Assembly: GCF_009805585.1 (NCBI RefSeq)
Contig: NZ_VHIN01000017.1
Coordinates: 236,943-300,942, forward strand
DNA length: 64,000 bases
Source of the DNA: Glutamicibacter sp. JC586
GTDB taxonomy: Bacteria; Actinomycetota; Actinomycetes; Actinomycetales; Micrococcaceae
Reading direction: 5' to 3'
Shown: piece by piece, positions 1 to 6,969 of the stretch
Numbering within the stretch: position 1 is the stretch's first letter
Layout of the letters: each line of letters opens with the position of its first letter
Position numbers and translations under genes: made by a program
The notes under the pieces: model-generated
Told to the model about the DNA's origin: nothing
Database searches by the model: none
What the model saw: the letters and a program-made list of their open reading frames with translations, nothing else

Positions 1-60
1 CCGCCATAAGCATAGGTAACGGTTTCCACTGTTCCATCAATGCTGCTGGTGGTGCGTGAA
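1..60 (-). pseudogene. Rhs/YD-repeat fragment at window edge
   Basis: The minus-strand translation reads SRTTSSIDGTVETVTYAYG, which matches the SRTTTSPGGTVETVAYAYD stretch in the YD-repeat region of the full-length Rhs protein at 6970-12732. It is cut by the window edge, so it may continue into a longer Rhs gene or remnant outside. The sequence just upstream on the minus strand (61-234) does not continue the Rhs alignment, so the match is broken there. I see no other gene in 61-234. Confidence 0.6.
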
Positions 61-234
61 AATAACCGGTCCACCGTTTACTGGACGAACTCAGCGGCGA
101 CGTAGCCTACTGTTTCCTCATTCCTTTGCAGGTTGCGTGAGAGTGTCACTTCAGAGACTGGTCTCACTCTCAACGCCGGGGGACCTGAAAATGATCAAGA
201 AGTTTCAAGTCTGATGACTGCATTTCTTTCCGTC

Positions 235-555
235 TTAAATTTTGGATGGGGGAATGATAAATTCCATCAGCCTTCGACTTGCAAACGACCTGACTACATT
301 CGTCGCATTAGTTAATTCTCGAGATTTCTTAGCATTTTCCGGAAAGTACATTTCCACGATTCCACCTGGGCGGCTAGCAAGCAAGCTCCTCAATTCGGTA
401 CGAAGCTTAGCAGTCTGCTCTTTGGATGGATTAGACAGCAGTTTCCGATAGACGTCATCTATTGCGCGTGAAAAATTGCATTCATCAATCTCTTTCAAGA
501 GTTCGACAAGAGTCCTGAATGCGTTGTCTAGCTCAGTTTCCATCTGAATTCTCAT
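235..555 (-). CDS. candidate immunity protein for the 552-1712 toxin cassette
   Basis: A 106-residue soluble protein with no signal peptide or membrane segment, predicted mostly helical. Its ATG overlaps the stop of the toxin cassette by four bases (ATGA), the usual layout of a toxin followed by its immunity gene. An internal Met four residues in (METELDNAF) could be the real start: the decayed copy at 3626-3674 begins with the related METNLDHAF directly after a decayed copy of the same toxin. That co-occurrence of toxin and partner at two sites is the main support for the immunity role. The family was not identified from sequence alone. Confidence 0.6.
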   Translation of the reverse strand: MRIQMETELDNAFRTLVELLKEIDECNFSRAIDDVYRKLLSNPSKEQTAKLRTELRSLLASRPGGIVEMYFPENAKKSRELTNATNVVRSFASRRLMEFIIPPSKI

Positions 556-1712
556 TGCGGTAGTGGGGATGAATTTATTATTGTTCCCTTTTGAGGCAAG
601 GTTCTAGTCTCACCTTCTAGCGGGATTTCCCATTGATACTTAGGGATATACATCTGCTCCGTTCCACCAGGGTAAATTTTGTCTTGGTATTTTCCGTCGC
701 GTTGCGGCGCTACGATACCTGAATACCTTTCTGTATATTCCTTAAACTCCGCCTGGTATCTCGTAGTGTACGAAGTCGGCCCGTAATTTGGATTGTAGCC
801 TTCCTCATGATTTTTTGACTGCCAGTGCAACGGCAAAGCTTTATCGTTGCGCACCTGCGCGAGATTTTGCGGTACATCATGTGACCAGAATTCGCCGAAT
901 GGCCGGTTGTCGTTTCCGACTCGGTTGAGAATTTCCGGCTTGTGATTATATCCCGATCGGTAGAACCCGTACTTGAACGTTTTCATGGTATCCCAGCTGA
1001 GCCATTTAGGCTTGTACGCTGTGACCCCACCGGGCAGAGCGCCAGCCAAGGTTGCCGCTCCAAGTTCGCTGGTCTCGATCTTTCCGTCGTTCTTGATAAG
1101 TCGCTCCACGCTACTGGTCGCAGCCCCCTCGACAGCGCCACTACCAGCCCCGATTGCAGCTCTCGAACCAAGACTCAACGTCTTCCCAGCAGTTTTCATA
1201 GCGATAAATGCACCAGATCCACCACCTAGTGCACCAGAAAGAGCTCCGACGCCGGCGTCTTTTGCTACTGTAGACCAGTCGATTTTGCCCGTTGAAAGCT
1301 CCTGATTAGCCATCGACATGCCTCCACTGATCATCCCGCCTGAAGCAGCCATGAGCGCAAGACCAGCCGGCCCACCAACCCCAGTGAACATCAATGCGAC
1401 CCCAGCGAGAGCGATAGCACCACCAGCGATAACACCTTTGTGCTCACCAATCCATTTACCAGCAGTTTTCAGCCCATGCCGGATGGAAGATAAGGTGCTC
1501 TTCGCTCCTTCCAACGCAGAATGGCCAAATGACTTCGCTTGATTCCAGATGTTCTGGCTCTGCTGGGCATCGTTGTAGGACTTGAGCTCCTCAGCGCTCA
1601 CGGTCTGCAACCCCAACGGGTCAATCTGATGCACCGGATCATTACCCGCATACGAATAAGGATTAGACGCCCAACCAGCACCCGTAATCGGTTCCAAAGC
1701 ATCAGTACTCAA
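552..1712 (-). pseudogene. orphan Rhs C-terminal toxin cassette
   Basis: The open frame starts inside the Rhs core (LSTDALEPITGAGWASNPYSYAGNDPVHQIDPLGL) with only a TTG codon and no ribosome site, so it is probably a silent cassette. Homology with the full-length Rhs begins about three codons upstream, at ARGFLST. After DPLGL comes a glycine/alanine-rich hydrophobic pre-toxin region (residues about 75-215) shared with the other cassettes, then a distinct tip of about 140 residues (about 245-386) rich in aromatic and charged residues, with YSGIVAPQRD and a PGGTEQMYIP motif. The PGGT-Q-Y-P spacing recalls the TNT NAD-glycohydrolase domain, but the resemblance is short and the enzymatic call is a guess. 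It could be activated by recombining onto the full-length Rhs. Confidence 0.6.
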
Positions 1713-1732
1713 GAACCCACGAGCTTGTGCGG

Positions 1733-1920
1733 TGCGATCTTGTTGCTGTCTTCGAGCAGTCGGCGATCAGCGTCAGTGATTCGGGTGTTTGGCATACCCG
1801 CAAATCAATGCTCGGCGAAGTTCACACGCGGATCGACGCAAGGGTCGGGTTTGGGTCATTGAATCCGATTTTGATCTGCCCCAGCCATAGCCCCTTGCAC
1901 ACGGCCTTCGAATAATGCTC
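1733..1920 (-). pseudogene. unrecognised decayed coding remnant
   Basis: Between the orphan cassette and the next immunity gene the minus strand carries two broken reading frames with coding-like composition: one with GLWLGQIKIGFNDPNPTLAS near 1830-1900, and one with MPNTRITDADRRLLEDSNKI near 1735-1795. Neither matches the Rhs or immunity genes of this array. They may be the scar of an inserted or deleted gene that cut off the 5' part of the cassette. The family is not recognised. Confidence 0.3.
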
Positions 1921-1936
1921 AGTGAGGCGACAAACG

Positions 1937-2350
1937 CTAGAGCATGCCCGCCGCAGATGCCAACCCATGCATTATTATGAGTTCGACAACGACAAAACCC
2001 AGGGAGAAAACTGCTGAGAGGATCAACAAGAAGATATCAGAGCTCTTCGAAGCCAAAACATCGTCGCTTTTTGACCTATTTTCTACTAAACTTTTCTTTT
2101 GTTGTTTCCAAAGGACAAAGGCTAGAGCCGGCATACCCAGCAACGTATACGTTCCAAGGCCATTTCCGTGTCTTCCTGCTCCCTCAACCACTGTTCCAAG
2201 AGGAATGAATATAAATCCGACCACGGCCAAGATCGAGGCTACAATTCCGCCTACCAATACGATTTTTATGGATTTTTTCCCATTTGCGTAAACCTCATCG
2301 CTGTTCACACGAAGATTATTAGTAACTGTCGGTTGGTCGTCACTGGTCAT
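1937..2350 (-). CDS. four-helix membrane protein, candidate immunity (copy A)
   Basis: A 137-residue protein with four predicted membrane segments (about 29-51, 65-83, 106-124 and the C-terminal 20 residues). It is a paralogue of the proteins at 2669-3079 and 4554-4967 and of the broken copy at 4106-4500. They share an N-terminal polar leader, a first hairpin with IPLGT/IPFGT, an LGTY(A/T) segment, a basic KK-ENR-K loop and a C-terminal HGLASAAG or FAEAAG end. Its start overlaps the end of a toxin remnant (stop at 2340), as in the intact pairs. A membrane immunity protein fits a toxin acting on or in the membrane; this role is inferred from position only. Confidence 0.6.
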   Translation of the reverse strand: MTSDDQPTVTNNLRVNSDEVYANGKKSIKIVLVGGIVASILAVVGFIFIPLGTVVEGAGRHGNGLGTYTLLGMPALAFVLWKQQKKSLVENRSKSDDVLASKSSDIFLLILSAVFSLGFVVVELIIMHGLASAAGML

Positions 2351-2655
2351 ATTGTGCGTGATCTTCCTTCACCGTTTCATAGCCTTGTTCGCCCGCGAAC
2401 TTAAGAGACTCCAAGCTGGTGCCGGCCATTAAGCCATCATCACTGCTTCCAAGATACGCCCCGAAACTTGGTCGTGCTTCATCGTTGAACTTAGCCCCAG
2501 GGAAGTGGGACATCAATCCACCAGTGCCCACGGCCCATTGATGCTCAAACCCGGTGAATTGTCATGATGTTGCGATCACCAGCTTCGCACCCAGCACCGA
2601 GCAACGAACTAGCTTCATCGACATCTAAGGGAATCGTAGGATCAACTAAGACCGC
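2340..2655 (-). pseudogene. truncated, frameshifted Rhs toxin-tip remnant
   Basis: The last part (MSHFPGAKFNDEA) aligns with the C-terminal MTHFPGPKVDDPS end of the toxin tips at 3083 and 4971. Upstream, another frame carries GAGCEAGDRN, corresponding to GGGGEAGLYT in the same toxins, and FEHQWAVGTGG corresponds to WDHAWTVGGSA, so at least one frameshift separates the pieces. The Rhs core and pre-toxin parts are missing. Only the last 60-100 residues survive, still positioned directly before membrane protein copy A. Confidence 0.6.
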
Positions 2656-2668
2656 AACTCCAGACTCA

Positions 2669-3079
2669 CTAAATAAGCCCTGCCGCTTCAGCAAAACCAT
2701 ACATGAAGGCTAATTGGCTCAAGATAAACATTGTTGCAATCAAGCAGGTGAATACCGTACCGGTGTTCAGCATTGCAATCGAAGTCTTGGCGTCATCACC
2801 TTTGGTTCGATTTTCTATTGCGCCCTTCCGAACCTGACGGAAGAGAATAAAAGCACCAATCGGAAAAATAACAAATGCATATGTCCCTAGGTTTGCATTT
2901 CGCCTCCCCACATCTTCAAGCATAGTACCGAATGGAATAATTACCAGTCCAGCAACTGCTAGGACTGCAGACAATATTGCAGTCACCAACATGATTCTGG
3001 AAACGAGAATACCGTTTCTTTCGGATTCCGGGCCATTCAGTTGGAGCTTCTTCTTTACTGGTGGGGTATCTTCGTTCAC
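2669..3079 (-). CDS. four-helix membrane protein, candidate immunity (copy B)
   Basis: A 136-residue protein with a charged N-terminal leader (about 25 residues) and four predicted membrane segments. It is the closest paralogue of the 4554-4967 protein: both contain QLNGPESE/QLNGVESE, (V/F)GRR, GTYAF and a FAEAAG/FADAAG C-terminus. It starts four bases after the end of a toxin tip of the same family (3083), which suggests a cognate pair. An immunity role is inferred; no biochemical motif supports an enzyme function. Confidence 0.62.
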   Translation of the reverse strand: MNEDTPPVKKKLQLNGPESERNGILVSRIMLVTAILSAVLAVAGLVIIPFGTMLEDVGRRNANLGTYAFVIFPIGAFILFRQVRKGAIENRTKGDDAKTSIAMLNTGTVFTCLIATMFILSQLAFMYGFAEAAGLI

Positions 3080-3082
3080 TAT

Positions 3083-3625
3083 TCAGTCTCCCTGCCCCGT
3101 CAATTCGCTTGTGACAAACTCAGCACCATCAATATTGACACTCGCCATCTTCGCGGCGTAGCCATACCCTGCATATTCAACCATTGATGGTGACATATGT
3201 TGCTGATTGGCCGGAAGCGAAGGGTCGTCAACTTTAGGGCCAGGGAAATGAGTCATCACGGCGCTTCCCCCCACTGTCCACGCATGGTCCCAGAAAGCAA
3301 CGTCCTTACCAGCAATACCCGCTTCGGTATATAGGCCAGCTTCACCGCCACCAATGCTTATCATGTAAGGGGCGAGCTTTGAAGCTCCGCCCCATCCTTC
3401 AGGTACCACCTTTGCAAGGGGCCCCAAACCACCGAGCCCACCTGAAACTGCGCCACCGGCATAAGCCCCCAATCCTTCTCTAAACGTGAATCCGCTACCC
3501 GGTTGGCTCCTGTCGTCAGTGGCGTATGCCCACCCCAGATTGCCCACACCCTCCACCTGGGAATTAGCCACACTTGTCTTCCACATGTCTGTCCAATTCT
3601 CTCTAAAGAAATTGGTCGTGCCTGC
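3083..3625 (-). pseudogene. 5'-truncated Rhs toxin tip (second copy of the 4971 type)
   Basis: About 180 residues aligning with the C-terminal part of the cassette at 4971-6380 (NSQVEGVGNLGW, DDRSQPGSGFTFREGLGAYA, MTHFPGPKVDDP). Homology begins at AGTTNFFRENWTD, at base 3625, where it joins a fragment of an unrelated immunity gene. The whole Rhs core and pre-toxin part is absent, and the only start (ATG at 3586) lies inside the toxin domain, so this is probably not made as a functional toxin. Copy B of the membrane protein follows four bases later. Confidence 0.65.
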
Positions 3626-3674
3626 CCAATAGCCTGATCAGAGTCTTAAATGCGTGGTCTAGATTTGTTTCCAT
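3626..3674 (-). pseudogene. 5' fragment of an immunity gene like that at 235-555
   Basis: Sixteen codons reading METNLDHAFKTLIRLL match METELDNAFRTLVELL of the immunity candidate at 235-555. The match ends abruptly where the toxin-tip remnant at 3083-3625 begins, marking a deletion or recombination junction between an immunity gene and a different toxin cassette. Confidence 0.6.
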
Positions 3675-3930
3675 TACTACTTTCACCGAGGTAGAGGCGG
3701 CGTATTTAGCTGTGTCCCTTTTGCGGAAGAGTGTCAGGCTCATTTCCTTCTGGCTTCCGCCACAGGCTCCTGAGGACAGATATCTATTCTGTACCTCTTG
3801 GGTAGACATGGTCTTTATATTTTTCATCGCGTTGAGGAGCTACGATTCCCGAATACATGTCTGCGTCCGATTTGGATTCCGTTTAGAGGCGCGTTGTGCA
3901 CGGGGTCGAGTCGCAGCCTTCGATATGCTC
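3675..3930 (-). pseudogene. decayed copy of the 552-1712 toxin tip
   Basis: The minus strand holds YSGIVAPQRDEKYKD and, after an in-frame stop and degeneration, LPQKGT-like and PPLPR-stop segments. These align in order with YSGIVAPQRDGKYQD, TLPQKGT and SPLPQ-stop at the end of the toxin tip in 552-1712. Further upstream EHIEGCDSTPCTTR aligns with NHEEGYNPNYGPTSYTTR. Several stops and frame changes make it non-functional. It directly precedes the immunity fragment at 3626-3674, keeping the toxin/immunity order. Confidence 0.6.
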
Positions 3931-4105
3931 TTTGACTCTCACCTGTAGTCATGAACTCGAGAGTAAGACACGCCTGAACGCCTACAAAGGCTCCCACCAC
4001 GACGATGGAGAGAGCACGAGCGCGACCCATGTAGTCCTGGCGTTCAGCAACCGGTCAAGTGCCCCACAACAGAGCATCTGAAACAAGCACTCCGGTTGGG
4101 CTGCC

Positions 4106-4500
4106 TCAGACCGTTCCTGCAGCCTCTGCAAAGCCATGCAAAAACATGATCTGAATGGCAACGATTAGTAGCGCAGCGAGAGCGTTCAGTATCGAAAAAA
4201 TCGATCTGGTGCTTCTCCTCGTCACTATTTCATCGCCTTTCATTTTGTTTTCTGCATTTCCCCTTTTGTAAGAGTTAGCAAATAAGAACGCAACGATCGG
4301 AGGCATGAGCAGGGCGTACATCCCAATTACCTTTTCTCAATTGCCAGAAACGACGAATGCAAAAAGAGACTCCGACGAACGCATAGGTATTGGCATTACG
4401 ACTATGCCAGTCCCAATAAACCAGTAGTTTCAGACAGTGGCAGCAAACAGATCTTTAGCGCTAGATAACAATCTGACTGAGCGTACACGGATACCGTTCT
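4106..4500 (-). pseudogene. broken copy of the four-helix membrane immunity family (copy C)
   Basis: A 71-codon open frame (4106-4321) matches the second half of the membrane-protein family: IGMYALLMPPIVAF corresponds to LGTYAFVIFPIGAF, and the end FLHGFAEAAG is conserved. Upstream, to about 4500, weak matches to the first half (including ENGIRVRSVRLL against RNGILVSRIMLV) are interrupted by stops and frame changes. The bases 3931-4105 downstream hold no recognisable gene beyond a hydrophobic frame without homology. Confidence 0.55.
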
Positions 4501-4553
4501 CAAAGGCCCCTTCCAAAAAGGGGTCAGCAATCCATTTGGGATTCTTCGTCGAC

Positions 4554-4967
4554 TCAGAGCATCCCTGCAGCGTCTGCAAAGATATACAGGCCGACTATCT
4601 GCCCAGCTACAAAAAATGCACCGGCCAAGCCAGCCACTATGGCATTTACGCGAAATGTGGCGACAGAGGTCTTGAGGCTATCATCTTTCTTCTTAACCTC
4701 TGCAATGCCCCGCTTGAATTGCCAATACATCGAAAAGGCTGCTAAAGGGAATAGTGCAAAGGCATAAGTGCCCATACTCATGCCTCGCCTTCCTACATTT
4801 TCGATTACTGTATCGAACGGTATAACAAGTACGCCTAAGACCCCCAGAACCAAGCAGGTAACGGCAGACACCAATACGATTCGAGCACACAGTATTGCGT
4901 TCTTTTCAGATTCCACTCCATTCAGTTGGAGATCTAGCTTGCCAGCTACTGGCTCTTCACCGCTCAT
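4554..4967 (-). CDS. four-helix membrane protein, candidate immunity (copy D)
   Basis: A 137-residue protein with a polar leader and four predicted membrane segments, closest to copy B at 2669-3079. It starts four bases after the stop of the orphan Rhs cassette at 4971-6380, whose tip is of the same type as the truncated tip before copy B. The repeated pairing of this toxin tip with this membrane protein family is the main argument that they are toxin and immunity. The shared basic loop between helices 2 and 3 and the C-terminal FADAAG end are conserved in all copies. Confidence 0.65.
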   Translation of the reverse strand: MSGEEPVAGKLDLQLNGVESEKNAILCARIVLVSAVTCLVLGVLGVLVIPFDTVIENVGRRGMSMGTYAFALFPLAAFSMYWQFKRGIAEVKKKDDSLKTSVATFRVNAIVAGLAGAFFVAGQIVGLYIFADAAGML

Positions 4968-4970
4968 TTG

Positions 4971-6380
4971 TCACTCTTCTTGCTCCGTCAATTGCTCTTG
5001 TATGAATCTAGCAGCATCAACATTTGCGCTCGCCATCTTAGCACCGAAGCCATAGCCCCCATATTCAATCAATGAAGGAGAAAGATGTTGTTGGCTTGGC
5101 GAAAGTGTTGGGTCATCCACCTTGGGACCCGGGAAGTGGGTCATTGCGGCACTTCCGCCTACTGTCCAGAAATGATCCGCAATCGAAACATCCTCGCCTG
5201 TGATGCCGTTCTCCGTGTACAGACCAGCTTCGCCCCCCCCACCAATGCTGAGCCCATACGGCGCTACCTTGGATATGCCAGCGAATCGTTCAGGAACCAC
5301 CTTCGCGAGTGGACCCAATCCACTTAAACCGCCGGCAACAAAACCTCCTGCGTAGGCTCCTAAACCTTCTCTGAACGTGAATCCGCTTCCAGGTTGGCTC
5401 CTATCGTCAGTGATGTAGGACCACCCTAAGTTTCCGACCCCTTCGACTTGGGAATTGACTACACTGCTCTTCCACATGTCCGTCCAGTTTTCCTTATAGA
5501 AATTGGAGGTACCAGTCTTCACGCGATTGGTAACCAACTGCGCACGGGATCTCGCCTGGCTTGATAGCGCACGATAGTGTCTAGTGATGTCGTTCTTGAT
5601 GTAGCCAGCGCCGTTCCTCGCGTGTCTGAGCTCTGATTTAGCAAATGTGGCAATATCACGATAGGTTGTTGCAGCTTTTGCCTTCAGAATCTGAGCCTGA
5701 GTGCTGATGCTTTGCCGTGCTCCATTCATTGCTCCCTTGGCTTTCTGAACTACTCCTGGAATTCTGGAAGCTAGATTTTTCGCTGCGTTAGTAACACCGC
5801 CGAATGCCTTTTTGCCAACGTTAGCCACGCGACCTGTCAGCATTGATAACGGCTTGGGCCCGAATTTCATAAGAGGAACCGTAATGGCCCCGACCAATGC
5901 ATCTTTTCCTACCATTGACCAGTCAGTCGCCCCCGTCATGAGCTCCTGGCTGGCCATAGAAACGCCACCACCGATCATTGCACCGGAAGCTGCCATAAGC
6001 GCGATACCCGCTGGCCCACCAACACCAGTACAAGTCAAAGCAACACCAACCACCGCTAAGCCAACGCCAGCAATCACTTCCCAATGCTCGCCAACCCAAT
6101 GCCCAGTCTTATTCAACCAACCCTGCTGCGAATCCGAATAAGCTTTGAGCTCTTCAGCGCTCACTGGAGACAAGCCGAGTGGGTCGATTTGATGGATCGG
6201 TTCATTACCCGCGTACGAATATGGGTTTGATGCCCAACCAGCACCGGTGGTTGGTTCCAACGGATCAGTGCTCAAGAATCCACGGGTTGATGGGTCATAC
6301 AATCGTGCGCCCAACCAGTCCAAACCCTGGACGTTCAGCTGCCCGTTACCGGTGAGCTGGACATGTTCCAGCAACCTCAC
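4971..6380 (-). pseudogene. orphan Rhs C-terminal toxin cassette, full core end
   Basis: The 469-codon frame opens with GTG at the LEHVQLTGNGQLN motif and runs through the Rhs core end (DWLGARLYDPSTRGFLSTD, PYSYAGN, QIDPLGL), a glycine-rich hydrophobic pre-toxin region (about 85-160), a basic helical segment (about 190-280) and the toxin tip (about 300-469, with FTFREGLGAYAGG and MTHFPGPKVDD). The first 130 bases are nearly identical in DNA to the matching part of the full-length Rhs gene (7980-8120). No ribosome site precedes the GTG. The copy begins at the conserved core end, as expected for a silent cassette that can replace the active tip by homologous recombination. Confidence 0.65.
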
Positions 6381-6501
6381 TGTCTGTCCGGGTGGGGTGT
6401 TGCTATGAATGACCGATCTCGCTCAACCCTGACAGACCGGGCACCGCTGAAAGGCCTAACTACCTAGTCATACCCGACTAAAATGCAACTCACTACTGAA
6501 C

Positions 6502-6951
6502 TTATTCGTTCAACTTGTGGTATTCCTGTGAGCTGGGCGAACGACGTTCTATCGGCATTCCGATGTATCTCGAATACCAGCCGATCTCAAAGATCCATTG
6601 ACTGCCCGATTTAAACTTGGCCGCTGCAAGTTCAGGTCGATCCGGGTCTACGGTTTTACCGTCAACATTGATCCGGCCACAATTCTTGGTCTTTACAACT
6701 ATGTGGGGCGCCGCGCCTCCGGTCCGGAAACCATCACCACCGCTAACGACTTGCGCAGACTCAACTTCACACTGCCACCCACGTCGGTCCAAAGTATTCA
6801 GCCATGGGTTCAGCAGATAAAGAGTCATGAAAATAGCTAGAGCCATAAATGCTGTCATTACTATTGCATCGCCTGCTTTTTTCCAAACGATTTGTAGTAA
6901 CCGGTATAAATTTTTTGCAAAATCTTTGACGTTGGACATGAAGGTTCTCAA
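6502..6951 (-). CDS. membrane-anchored candidate immunity protein of the full-length Rhs
   Basis: A 149-residue protein with a basic N-terminus, one membrane segment (about 29-48, AIVMTAFMALAIFMTLYLL) and a soluble domain with two Cys residues (WQCEVES and KNCGRIN) that could pair outside the cell. It starts 19 bases after the stop of the Rhs gene, the normal position of the immunity gene. It is unrelated to the four-helix family further down, so it probably matches the different tip of the full-length Rhs. An alternative Met lies four codons in. Confidence 0.55.
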   Translation of the reverse strand: MRTFMSNVKDFAKNLYRLLQIVWKKAGDAIVMTAFMALAIFMTLYLLNPWLNTLDRRGWQCEVESAQVVSGGDGFRTGGAAPHIVVKTKNCGRINVDGKTVDPDRPELAAAKFKSGSQWIFEIGWYSRYIGMPIERRSPSSQEYHKLNE

Positions 6952-6969
6952 CTTGAACCTTCCCTTCTA

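Noticed and set aside
3824..4030. A 68-codon minus-strand frame with a hydrophobic start.
   Set aside because: Its second half runs out of frame through a decayed toxin tip, and no ribosome site or homologue supports it.
6381..6501. Sequence between the orphan cassette and the immunity candidate, which might be an insertion-sequence end.
   Set aside because: Similar CTGTCTGTCCGGG and CTGACAGACCGGG words are present, but they are not inverted, and there is no transposase.
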